A stretch of DNA of 42,084 bases from Betaproteobacteria bacterium SG8_41 (GTDB lineage: Bacteria; Pseudomonadota; Gammaproteobacteria; Burkholderiales; SG8-41): positions 1 through 42,084 of the forward strand of contig LJTT01000044.1 of assembly GCA_001303585.1 (NCBI GenBank), read 5' to 3'. Shown here one piece after another: positions 1 to 7,619 of this stretch. A program made the position numbers and the translations under genes. Numbering within the stretch: position 1 is the stretch's first letter; every line of letters starts with the position of its first letter. Under the pieces are notes generated by a model, which ran no database searches, was not told where the DNA came from, and worked only from the letters and a program-made list of their open reading frames with translations.

Positions 1-145
1 GGCGGTTAAATGAACGCCCGAGGAAAACGCTAAACTTCGAAACACCGGCTGAACGATTTGCCCAATGTGTTGCGTCGATCGGTTGAAACCGCAGTCGGGA
101 GCGGACATTGCCTGTCTGACTCGCCCGGCTGTTTCATTTTGTTAC

Positions 146-218
146 ATCCGCATTTATCTGCGGCTGATTTAGGCGGTCTAGCTGAACGTCGATTCACGAT
201 TTAACATTCACAAATCAC
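146..218. repeat. Upstream decamer and heptamer repeats
   Basis: Two short degenerate arrays lie in the 226 bases before the first gene. Bases 146-165 are two 10-bp units (ATCCGCATTT, ATCTGCGGCT). Bases 191-218 are four 7-bp units (GATTCAC, GATTTAA, CATTCAC, AAATCAC), the reverse complement of the GTGAATN heptamer that recurs through the window. I see no gene or clear promoter in bases 1-226. Confidence 0.6.
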
Positions 219-226
219 GGCGGTCA

Positions 227-1195
227 ATGACGGACAGGGAATGCGTCGCGTTCTTGCAGGCGGTGCTTCCACGCCTCGGCCTGCGCTGGCTGGGTTTTCG
301 CAAGGTGCACAAGCTGGTGTGCAAACGCCTTGGCAGAAGGCTGAAAGAACTGGGCCTGCCGGGGCTTTCCGCTTATCGTGAGTTTCTAGAGCGCGAGTCG
401 TCGGAGTGGGCCAACCTCGATCGGCTCTGCCTCATCCCCATCTCGCGTTTCTACCGCGATCGCGGCGTCTTCGGAAACCTCGAAGAAATCGTGCTGCCTG
501 CATTGGCTGGCGCTGGGCGGACGCGACGCGGGCTTTTATGCTGGAGCGCCTGCTGCGCCTCGGGCGAGGAGCCCTACACGCTTGCGGTCGTGTGGCGCTT
601 GCGCCTCCAGGAGCGTTTTCCGGAAGTCGAGCCGCGAATCGTGGCGACCGACATCGACGCGCGCCTGCTTGAGCGCGCTCGTGCCGGTTGCTACAGCATT
701 AGCAGTCTGAAGGAGTTGCCACCGGGCCTGCGTGCCATGGCCTTCACTCGTCAAGGAAACCGGCTCTGCATCAGGCCGAAGTTCCGCGTTGTCGAATTCC
801 TCGAGCAGGATATCCGCAAGGAGGTGGCGCCAGGCCTGTTCGACCTCATTTTGTGCCGTAATGCGGTGCTTACTTATTTCGCGCCTTCCCTGCAGCGCGA
901 GGCGATGGAGCGTGTGGTCTCACGTCTGCGGCCCGGGGGCGCTCTGGTGATTGGCGTTCACGAATCGCTGCCCGAAGGGCTGGCGGGCCTCGAGCCTTGG
1001 CCCGGTACGCGCGCGATCTTTCGAAAGCGAAGCGAAGAAGCAACCAGCCGCAGACAAGATAAGCAAATGAACCGCGGAGACGCGGAGAGAAGCAGGACCA
1101 AAATTAAACCGCCAGGGCGCCAAGCGCGCCAAGAGTCCGATTTTCCGTTCGCTTGCCCACTCGGCGTTCATCGGCGGCAATTACTACTACCGTGA
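227..1195 (+). CDS. CheR-type protein-glutamate O-methyltransferase, orphan
   Basis: Likely cytoplasmic S-adenosylmethionine-dependent methyltransferase of the CheR family, which methylates glutamates of chemoreceptors. Residues 1 to about 80 form the helical CheR N-domain. The SAM-binding domain follows with CCASGEEPYTLA (the family's glycine-rich motif plus GEEPYS/T), ATDID for ribose binding and LILCRNAVLTYF, matching the CheR CRNxxxYF motif. Homology ends near residue 272 (GTRAIFRKR). The remaining 50 residues are arginine-rich and are encoded by intergenic-type repeats at 1045-1135, so this tail is probably an acquired extension. No other che gene is nearby, so the substrate may not be a classical chemoreceptor. 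The shine-dalgarno before the ATG is weak. Confidence 0.85.
   Translation: MTDRECVAFLQAVLPRLGLRWLGFRKVHKLVCKRLGRRLKELGLPGLSAYREFLERESSEWANLDRLCLIPISRFYRDRGVFGNLEEIVLPALAGAGRTRRGLLCWSACCASGEEPYTLAVVWRLRLQERFPEVEPRIVATDIDARLLERARAGCYSISSLKELPPGLRAMAFTRQGNRLCIRPKFRVVEFLEQDIRKEVAPGLFDLILCRNAVLTYFAPSLQREAMERVVSRLRPGGALVIGVHESLPEGLAGLEPWPGTRAIFRKRSEEATSRRQDKQMNRGDAERSRTKIKPPGRQARQESDFPFACPLGVHRRQLLLP
1045..1135. repeat. Dispersed repeat block inside the 3' end of the CheR-like gene
   Basis: Bases 1073-1088 are two copies of CGCGGAGA. Bases 1106-1135 carry a CGCCAAG-type repeat (GCCAGGGC GCCAAGC GCGCCAAG). Such motifs are typical of non-coding spacers in this window (compare 34989-35047), but here they are translated as the end of the CheR-like protein. 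Confidence 0.55.
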
Positions 1196-1261
1196 CCGAT
1201 GGCCTGGGAACGGTCTGGAACCTCTATGCCGCTGAGTCGTGCCGCGCTAACGAGAAGCGCC

Positions 1262-1291
1262 AAAAAAGGAGGGCGGCGTTAGCCGCCCTTC
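1262..1291 (-). terminator. Intrinsic terminator of the cupin gene
   Basis: The arms GGGCGGC (1271-1277) and GCCGCCC (1282-1288) enclose a GTTA loop, with extra pairs at the base. On the minus strand the stem is followed by six U residues (complement of 1262-1267). It lies about 40 bases past the cupin stop codon. Confidence 0.85.
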
Positions 1292-1331
1292 CTGCTCTCA
1301 ACCCGCGGGTCACCGGTCACGGCCACTGCGT

Positions 1332-1829
1332 CTAGACCTTTCCGGTCTTGCGCTTCTCGATGTGCTCGGTGACGCCCTTTTCCCCTTCTTTGGTTTCCGG
1401 CTTCCAGACGTTCTTGTGCTGCAAGAGATCGTCCTTCTGCCAGATGTGGGTCGCGTCGCCCATGTAGACGATGAAGACTTCGCACCCATCCGGATACTCA
1501 TAGGGGCCGTGCGGAATGTCCCAGCCGAACACGTAGTCGCCAGGGCGCAGATCCTTGCCTGCGACGCACATGCGACCTTTGGTTACCAGAATCGAATGCC
1601 AGCTTGTGTGCGTGTGCGCGGGTTCGACATATCCCGGCGGAAAACGCTGCTTCATGTCGATACGCTTCATCACCGGGTCGTAGTTCAGCACTTTGACCTG
1701 CACGCCGGGCGGGAGCTTCAACAGGCCGCGAACGTCATCGCTTTCCCAGGGCACCTCGTGGTCGTGAATCGCCTTGAAGGTGTGGTCGTAACCATCGGCC
1801 GCCTTTGTGCCAGCTTTCGGTTGTGTCAT
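1332..1829 (-). CDS. Single-domain cupin protein
   Basis: A 165-residue cytoplasmic protein with one conserved beta-barrel cupin domain. The first cupin motif is visible around PPGYVEPAHTHTSWHSILV (HxH plus a later His, candidate metal ligands) and the second around GDYVFGWDIPHGPYEY (PHG). This resembles the anti-sigma ChrR-like or dioxygenase-like cupins, but the substrate cannot be read from sequence. A strong AAGGAGG lies at 1839-1845, about 9 bases before the ATG. The gene stands alone and ends at a clear terminator. Confidence 0.8.
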   Translation of the reverse strand: MTQPKAGTKAADGYDHTFKAIHDHEVPWESDDVRGLLKLPPGVQVKVLNYDPVMKRIDMKQRFPPGYVEPAHTHTSWHSILVTKGRMCVAGKDLRPGDYVFGWDIPHGPYEYPDGCEVFIVYMGDATHIWQKDDLLQHKNVWKPETKEGEKGVTEHIEKRKTGKV

Positions 1830-1899
1830 GTTTCATCGCCTCCTTTGACGCGCAGTTTAGCGTGATACCGGGCTACCGGAAAATTCCGGGAATTCAATT

Positions 1900-2232
1900 C
1901 TAGTGCAACGCCCGCTCGTCGGGCGGGACATCCGGACCCAGATTGAGGATTACGACGCGGCGTCCGACCAATAACACGCTGCCTTTGATCCGGTTGTCGC
2001 CGGTGTCGCTGTACTCGAACTCGTAAGTGCGCTGCAGCGTGAGGCGACCCCGCTGGTCGCGGACCAGCTTCAAGGCGGCAATGGCGACGGTGTCGTCGAG
2101 GAACTGGAGACCTTCTGCCGCACACGCAGCTTTGGCTGCGCGGACGGCGCCTTCCCGAACCTTGATGCTGTCAAGCCAGAGCGCTGCGATGGCCGTGAGC
2201 ACGAGGATGCTGACAATTTCCAGGACGGGCAA
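1900..2232 (-). CDS. DUF3301 family membrane-anchored protein
   Basis: A 110-residue protein with an N-terminal hydrophobic helix (LEIVSILVLTAIAALW) followed by DSIKVREGAVRAAKAAC, LQFLDDTVAI and RTYEFEYSDTGDNRIKG. This layout is characteristic of the proteobacterial DUF3301 family. The function of the family is unknown. It is probably an inner-membrane protein with a small soluble domain. It is separated from the downstream cupin gene by 70 bases and could be co-transcribed with it. Confidence 0.8.
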   Translation of the reverse strand: MPVLEIVSILVLTAIAALWLDSIKVREGAVRAAKAACAAEGLQFLDDTVAIAALKLVRDQRGRLTLQRTYEFEYSDTGDNRIKGSVLLVGRRVVILNLGPDVPPDERALH

Positions 2233-2751
2233 GGCGGTGTCTCGATGTGGCGATCATGGAGCGTTGTTGGCATTCTAAATGGAACGGGCGTGAGACGGAG
2301 AGATGAAGGATGAGGGATCGGGGGAAAAGGAGCGGTTCCTGTTGATAGCGCTGGCCGATGGTTACCCGTCAATCATTATTACGCGTGAATCGCCATCATT
2401 GCCCATTGCGCGCCATCCGTATTTTGGGGTCATCGCGGTGACGGATGAAGACAGGGCTTGATACGCTGAAGACGCGACCGAAGCTGCGAATCCACCGTAT
2501 TTGTTGCCGCCGCAGGAAACGAAAGAGCGCCCGTGTTGTTTCATATTCCGGTAAACGATGCGCGACAGATGTAGTTGCGGTTGAATTCACTGAAGAATCT
2601 GTCACCTCTCGTTTAGCGCCGATAGTTGATCCAGGTCAATTGCCGGGACATGGCAGGAGCCGATCGAATTCATCATCGACTACAATACGGTTGACCGGTG
2701 CTTCATTCAAAAGCCGGTAACAATCAAGACAAACTCCAGGAGGCTGCAATC
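2233..2751. other. Intergenic region between DUF3301 and tctC
   Basis: About 520 bases with no convincing gene. Short open frames on both strands have no recognisable domain and no ribosome binding site. The region lies between divergent genes and should hold the promoter of the tctCBA block, but I cannot place one with confidence. The A/T-rich stretch near 2360-2400 is the most promoter-like part. Confidence 0.5.
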
Positions 2752-3738
2752 ATGATCCGTCAAAATCCGGTATTGCGCCGCCGTGCGCTGATCATCGGCG
2801 CGACTCTCGCGTGCGTCTCGGCCGCACCGCTCGCGCTGGCGGCGGAAAAGTTTCCGAGCCAGCCCATTGAAATCGTCATTCACTCCAAGTACGGCGGCGG
2901 CACCGACACGACCGCGCGCATGATGATGATTCGCAGCCGGCGCTACCTCGGCGTTGACATGTCGGTGAATGCGCAGCGCGGCGGCTCCGGCGCCCAGGCG
3001 CATCAGTACGCGATGGCGAAGCCTCGCGACGGCTATACCGTGCTGGCGCTCACGCAAACCCATCTCTATACCATTGCGCGCGGCAAATCGCCGCTCAAGA
3101 TCGGTGACGTTCAGGGTGTCGCGCGGGCGATGGATGACCCGACTTTCATCACCGTCTCGGCCAAGAGCCCTTACAAGACGCTCAAGGAACTCGTAGCGGC
3201 ATCCAAGGACAAGGCTCTCAACTGGGGCGTCGCGCAGGTGGGCGGCACGGAGCACATCGGGCTTGCCACCTTTGCCAAGGCGGCGGGCATCAAGTTCAAG
3301 GTGGTGCCGTTCGGCAGCGGCGCGCAGATGGTGCAGGCGCTCATGTCCGGCGCCATCGACGCTACCCTGCCCAACGTGAGCGAGGGCGGGTCGCAGGTCC
3401 AGGACGGCACCTTCGTCGCGCTGGCGGTGATGGCGCCGAAGCGCTTGAAGGAGTATCCGAACGTTCCCACCACGTTTGAAAACGGCGCCTCCGTAAAGGT
3501 CTCAACGACGCGCGGCTATTGGGTGCTGAGCGGCACGCCCATGGACCGCGTCGAAATCCTGTCCAAGGCGATGGTGAAGGCGATGAAGCACGAGGTCTTC
3601 GCCAACTACCTGAAGAGCTCCGGGCTCACTGTCGAGGACAGCGTTGCCGGGCATGAGGAGTGGACCAAGAATATCCGGGAAGAGTACGCGCAGGCAGTCG
3701 AGGCGCTGACCGATCTCGGCCTTCTGAAGAAGAAGTGA
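2752..3738 (+). CDS. tctC: TctC/Bug periplasmic substrate-binding protein
   Basis: A 328-residue periplasmic binding protein of the tripartite tricarboxylate transporter family. A signal peptide of about 32 residues ends in APLALAAEK, then comes FPSQPIEIVIHSKYGGGTDTTAR, the usual N-terminal ligand-site region of Bug proteins (PGGxxD is the common form, here GGGTDTTAR). GWALLED residues such as NWGVAQVGGTEH and IDATLPNVSEG match the hinge and second lobe. The ATG at 2752 is chosen because AGGAGG lies 8 bases upstream (2738-2743) and the signal peptide begins there. It heads tctB and tctA. The ligand is probably a small carboxylate, but this cannot be specified. Confidence 0.9.
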   Translation: MIRQNPVLRRRALIIGATLACVSAAPLALAAEKFPSQPIEIVIHSKYGGGTDTTARMMMIRSRRYLGVDMSVNAQRGGSGAQAHQYAMAKPRDGYTVLALTQTHLYTIARGKSPLKIGDVQGVARAMDDPTFITVSAKSPYKTLKELVAASKDKALNWGVAQVGGTEHIGLATFAKAAGIKFKVVPFGSGAQMVQALMSGAIDATLPNVSEGGSQVQDGTFVALAVMAPKRLKEYPNVPTTFENGASVKVSTTRGYWVLSGTPMDRVEILSKAMVKAMKHEVFANYLKSSGLTVEDSVAGHEEWTKNIREEYAQAVEALTDLGLLKKK

Positions 3739-3746
3739 ACGGTAAC

Positions 3747-3780
3747 ATCCCGGGGCGCGACGCGCTCGCCGCCCCGGGAT
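3747..3780 (+). promoter_or_regulatory. Stable intergenic hairpin between tctC and tctB
   Basis: The perfect 10-bp arms ATCCCGGGGC (3747-3756) and GCCCCGGGAT (3771-3780) flank a 14-base loop. There is no U-tract, so it is more likely an mRNA-stabilising or partial-termination element giving more binding protein than permease. This is a known arrangement in binding-protein transporter operons, applied here by inference. Confidence 0.6.
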
Positions 3781-3797
3781 AGTTGCGTACCCGCGAT

Positions 3798-4277
3798 ATG
3801 ATCAACCGCACCGATCTCGTTGTCAGCGTGGTCCTGCTCGCGGTCTGCGGCGCGCTTTATTACGTGACCTCGACCTTTGACGAGGTTTCCCCGCTTTTCG
3901 CGCAGGATGTGCCGCCCGAACGCTTCCCGCGCATGCTGCTATGGATCATCGCGGGGCTTTCGCTCGTTCTTCCGTTCGAGCAGCGGCTGCGCGGGAAACG
4001 TGGAGCAGTTCTCGACAAGGCGCGCTCCGAGCCCGTACATCCGGTTGTCTACCTGACTGGCGGTTTCCTGGTTCTTGCCGTGGCCGCGATTCAATTGATC
4101 GGGACGTTTCTCGTGCTGGTGAGCGTATGCCTCGGGCTGCCCTTGCTGTGGAACGAGCGTCGCTGGAAAATCATCGTGCCGTTTGTGCTGCTGTTTCCGG
4201 CGCTGGTGATGCTGCTCTTTGGCCATGTCCTCGGCGTCTACTTCGAGCCGGGGATCTTGGGAATCAAGCTTCCATGA
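3798..4277 (+). CDS. tctB: TctB small membrane subunit of tripartite tricarboxylate transporter
   Basis: A 159-residue inner-membrane protein with four predicted hydrophobic helices (VVSVVLLAVCGALYY, MLLWIIAGLSLVLPF, VVYLTGGFLVLAVAA, IIVPFVLLFPALVMLLFG), the size and topology of TctB. ERFPRMLLWI near residue 45 is typical of the family (FPR/FPxxL). The ATG at 3798 is preferred over an upstream TTG at 3783 because the family starts just before the first helix. The ribosome binding site is weak, consistent with coupling to or reduced expression after the tctC hairpin. Its stop lies 10 bases before the tctA start. Confidence 0.85.
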   Translation: MINRTDLVVSVVLLAVCGALYYVTSTFDEVSPLFAQDVPPERFPRMLLWIIAGLSLVLPFEQRLRGKRGAVLDKARSEPVHPVVYLTGGFLVLAVAAIQLIGTFLVLVSVCLGLPLLWNERRWKIIVPFVLLFPALVMLLFGHVLGVYFEPGILGIKLP

Positions 4278-4287
4278 GGATCGTCTG

Positions 4288-5763
4288 ATGGACGCCGTGC
4301 TCCAGGGCATCTTGCTCATGGCCGACCCCATGAACATCGGCCTGATCTTCGTGGCCGTGTTGATCGGCGTCATCGTGGGTGCGCTGCCCGGATTGAGCTC
4401 GCCCATGGCCGTGGCGCTGCTGCTGCCCTTCACGATTTCCATGGAGCCGGTCCCCGCCATCTCCATGATGGCGGCGCTCTACTGCGCGGGCACGTTCGGC
4501 GGCTCGATCTGCGCGATTCTCATCAACGCGCCTGGAGCGCCGCCCGCCGTCGCCACGGCGTTCGACGGCTATCCCATGGCCAAGCGCGGTGAAGCCGGAC
4601 GCGCGCTCGGCATCGCGGCTATCAGCAGCATCAGCGGCGGCATTTTCAGCCTGATCATCTTTCTGGTGGCGACCCCGCTTCTTGCGAAGATCGCGACCTC
4701 CTTCCGCCCCATGGAGTACTTTGCACTGGCGGTCTTCGCGCTGTCCATGCTGGCCTCGATCAGCGGCAAGTCGCCGGTGCGAAACCTGATCGCCGGCGCC
4801 GTCGGCGTGCTGCTTGGCACGGTGGGCATTCACCTGACCACCGGGGTCGAGCGTTTCACCTTTGATCTGCCGGTGATGACAGGAGGCATCGGCTTTGTCC
4901 CGGTGCTGATCGGTCTGTTCGCGCTGGCCGAACTGCTCAACCAGTCGGAGGCCGCCGACAAGGCCTACGAACGCATCAAGGCCGTGGTCGTGAAGCTGCC
5001 CACGCGCGAGGATTTTCGCCGCATCTGGGGCACGATCCTGCGCTCGTCCGGGATCGGCACTTTCATCGGCGTATTGCCGGCGGAGGGGGCCACGGTTGCG
5101 GCGATCATGGGCTACAACGAAGCGAAGCGCTGGTCGAAGCACAAGGAGGAGTTCGGCACCGGCTGCCCCGAAGGCATCGCGGGACCGGAAGCCGCAAACA
5201 ACGCGGCGACCGGGGGCGCGATGGTGCCGACGCTCGCGCTCGGCATCCCCGGCAGTGCCACCACCGCAGTGATTCTTGCCGCGCTCATCATGCACGGCTT
5301 CCGTCCCGGACCCTATCTGATGAAGCAGACGCCGGAGTTCGTCTATGCAATCTTCGCGGCGATGCTGCTTGCCAACTTCATGTTCCTCGTGATCGGTCTG
5401 GCCGGTGCCAAGGTCTTCTCTCGCATCACCCTCATTCCGCGCAGCTTCCTGTGGCCGGCGGTGTTCGTCTTCGCGCTGGTCGGCTCGTATTCCTACGGAG
5501 CGTCGCTGATGGACGTCTGGGTCATGTTGATCGCGGGCTTCATCGGCTTCGTGATGTTGCGCCACAGCTTCGCGCCCGCACCGCTGGTGATGGGTCTCAT
5601 CCTCGGCAAGCTCGTGGAGGAGTCGTTCTCCCAATCCATGATTCTTCTCGACAATCAGTGGTGGCGGCTGCTCGAGAGCCCGATCGTGGATTTCTTCTTC
5701 GTCCTCACCGTGCTCAGCCTCTGCTGGCCGCTTATTTCCACGCGTTTCGGCCGGGGCGGGTAA
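4288..5763 (+). CDS. tctA: TctA large permease subunit of tripartite tricarboxylate transporter
   Basis: A 491-residue inner-membrane permease with about 12 hydrophobic helices. The signature GALPGLSSPMAVALLLPFT occurs near the N-terminus, followed by GTFGGSICAILINAPGAPPA, and the second repeat shows EGIAGPEAANNAATGGAMVP and LALGIPGSATTAVILAAL. These two glycine/proline-rich segments are the hallmark of TctA. The ATG at 4288 is preceded by GAGGA and starts just after the tctB stop. It transports the ligand delivered by TctC using an ion gradient, as known for the family. Confidence 0.95.
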   Translation: MDAVLQGILLMADPMNIGLIFVAVLIGVIVGALPGLSSPMAVALLLPFTISMEPVPAISMMAALYCAGTFGGSICAILINAPGAPPAVATAFDGYPMAKRGEAGRALGIAAISSISGGIFSLIIFLVATPLLAKIATSFRPMEYFALAVFALSMLASISGKSPVRNLIAGAVGVLLGTVGIHLTTGVERFTFDLPVMTGGIGFVPVLIGLFALAELLNQSEAADKAYERIKAVVVKLPTREDFRRIWGTILRSSGIGTFIGVLPAEGATVAAIMGYNEAKRWSKHKEEFGTGCPEGIAGPEAANNAATGGAMVPTLALGIPGSATTAVILAALIMHGFRPGPYLMKQTPEFVYAIFAAMLLANFMFLVIGLAGAKVFSRITLIPRSFLWPAVFVFALVGSYSYGASLMDVWVMLIAGFIGFVMLRHSFAPAPLVMGLILGKLVEESFSQSMILLDNQWWRLLESPIVDFFFVLTVLSLCWPLISTRFGRGG

Positions 5764-6005
5764 CGTTTCACCTGCGAGATTCCCGCGTACGCTGGCGTGC
5801 GCCGCGGCGAGCAGTGCTGCTATGGACGAGGGTCGCGACATGTTCCCTTGCTCTTGTTGCGCGGCCCTTTGCCGCCTGTTCGGCGGTTCGGCACCGTGCA
5901 GGCGATTAGGTTGACGAAGATCAAGCTCACTGCGGGGTTCCCGGGTTAACAATCAGCAGGGCCCCTGACAGAGGGGACGTGGCTTGTGACGGGAGGATTG
6001 GCGCA

Positions 6006-7481
6006 ATGAGCCTGACCATTCAGAAGGCGGTCAAGAAGCTCCAGACGGACGTGCTGGTGGTCGGTGGAGGGACGGCGGGCTTTGTGGCTGCGATCGCGGC
6101 GGCCCGAAACGGCGCGAGGGTCACGCTGGTCGAACAGCGCGATCACCTCGGCGGCACGCACTCCGGCGGAATGGTGATGATGATCCGCTCCATGCGGCAC
6201 ATGCGGGCCCCTCGTAGCGCTGAACACAAGAAGGTGATGATCACCCAGTACGAGAGCTCGTTCGACGACGAGCAGCTCGTGTTCTCAATCGCCCAGGAGT
6301 ATCTCGACCGGATGCTCGAGATCGGCTCGGCGTGGGGATCGAAAGGGCAGGCGACCGCGCGCCAGCTCTTCGATCCGGAAATTGCGAAATGGGTGATCGA
6401 GCAGATGGTGGTCGAGGCCGGCGTGGACGTGTGGTTTTATTCGCAGACCACCGATCTGCTGCTCTCGAATGGTTCGGTCAATGGCGCGATCATCGAAAAC
6501 CTCCAGGAGCGCATCGAGATCGCTGCCAAGGTCACGATCGACGCGACGGGCGACGGCAACGTGTGCGCGGCCGCGGGCGCCGGTTTTGAAATGGGTGATC
6601 CGGAAGCAGGTCTCTGCCAGCCCATGACCCTCTACTTCGTCATGGGAGGCGTGGCGCTCGATCGGACACTGGCGTACATCAAGGGGCATCCGGACGAATT
6701 CAATCACGAATATGCCGAAACCATCCTGCGACTGCGGCAGGAGGGCAAGCCGATCACGGTCTTGCCGTTCAAGGCCAAGATACGTGAAGCAGTGGAGCGC
6801 GACGAGTACCCCATCCCCTACGGCCTGGAAAAAGTGAATCCCGAGACCCTTACTTACATGGCGCGACCCATGTTCCGCAACGGCAGCTTCCGGTACGACC
6901 TCATTTCGCACAACATGGACATGGCCTACAACGTCGACGCAACGGACCGGCACGCGCTCACCCGGGCGACAATCGGCATGAGGGACGTTGCCGTACGGAT
7001 GGCCGCGTTCTACCGCAAATATGTGCCCGGCTACGAGGATGCCTACCTGGTTCACACCGCGCAGTCCGTCGGGGTGAGAGACTCGCGGCGCATCGTCGGC
7101 GATTACACCCTCACCAAGGATGACGTGCTCTCCGGCAGGCACTTCGAGGACGGTATCGGCCGCTACGGCAGCGTTGTCGATGTGCACGACAAGGACGGTA
7201 AGCAATCTCTGCTTCTGGCGGAAGTCGGCGGATCGGGCTGGTTCCACATTCCCTATCGCTCGCTGCTGCCGCGCGGCATCAGGAACCTGCTCGTCGCGGG
7301 GCGTTGCATCTCGGCCGATTACGTTGCGCAGGGCTGCACGCGCTCCCAGGCGGCCTGCATGATGACGGGGCAGGCGACCGGGACGGCAGCTGCGCTGGCC
7401 ATCAAGGCGGGTGTTGAGCCGCGCGCCGTGGAGATCGCTGCGTTGCAGCGGGTTTTGATGCAGCAGAACCAGATCATCTAG
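6006..7481 (+). CDS. FAD-dependent oxidoreductase (FAD_oxidored family)
   Basis: A 491-residue flavoprotein. The Rossmann dinucleotide motif VLVVGGGTAGFVAAIAAARN has its GxGxxG at residues 20-25, followed by a conserved VTLVEQRDHLGGTHSGG. A C-terminal FAD motif, LLVAGRCISADYVAQGCTRS, is typical of the FAD_oxidored (PF12831-like) family, which includes fumarate-reductase-like and succinate-dehydrogenase-like enzymes. The ATG at 6006 follows GGGAGG at 5991-5996. It sits between a tripartite carboxylate transporter and a TRAP transporter, so oxidation or reduction of an imported organic acid is a reasonable inference. The substrate is unknown. Confidence 0.85.
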   Translation: MSLTIQKAVKKLQTDVLVVGGGTAGFVAAIAAARNGARVTLVEQRDHLGGTHSGGMVMMIRSMRHMRAPRSAEHKKVMITQYESSFDDEQLVFSIAQEYLDRMLEIGSAWGSKGQATARQLFDPEIAKWVIEQMVVEAGVDVWFYSQTTDLLLSNGSVNGAIIENLQERIEIAAKVTIDATGDGNVCAAAGAGFEMGDPEAGLCQPMTLYFVMGGVALDRTLAYIKGHPDEFNHEYAETILRLRQEGKPITVLPFKAKIREAVERDEYPIPYGLEKVNPETLTYMARPMFRNGSFRYDLISHNMDMAYNVDATDRHALTRATIGMRDVAVRMAAFYRKYVPGYEDAYLVHTAQSVGVRDSRRIVGDYTLTKDDVLSGRHFEDGIGRYGSVVDVHDKDGKQSLLLAEVGGSGWFHIPYRSLLPRGIRNLLVAGRCISADYVAQGCTRSQAACMMTGQATGTAAALAIKAGVEPRAVEIAALQRVLMQQNQII

Positions 7482-7619
7482 GCGATGACGACCGATCGGT
7501 GATATTAATGGCGCCACGGCGTGGCAAGGACGGGCGACTGGAAGGCAGCCGCAGCTGCCGGGATTCCGGTTGCGACGGGTCGCCGGCAATTGCCTTTAGC
7601 CGGGGGGAGCCGAAACGCT

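Noticed and set aside
5823..5915. Small cysteine-rich open frame between tctA and the FAD gene
   Set aside because: Only 30 codons, no ribosome binding site and no recognisable family.
4264..5952. 562-codon open frame on the minus strand opposite tctA
   Set aside because: Antisense shadow of a high-GC gene; its translation is rich in His, Arg, Asp and Glu with no domain, while tctA on the plus strand has clear family motifs.
6285..7589. 434-codon minus-strand frame opposite the FAD oxidoreductase
   Set aside because: Low-complexity shadow translation; the plus strand has clear FAD-binding motifs.
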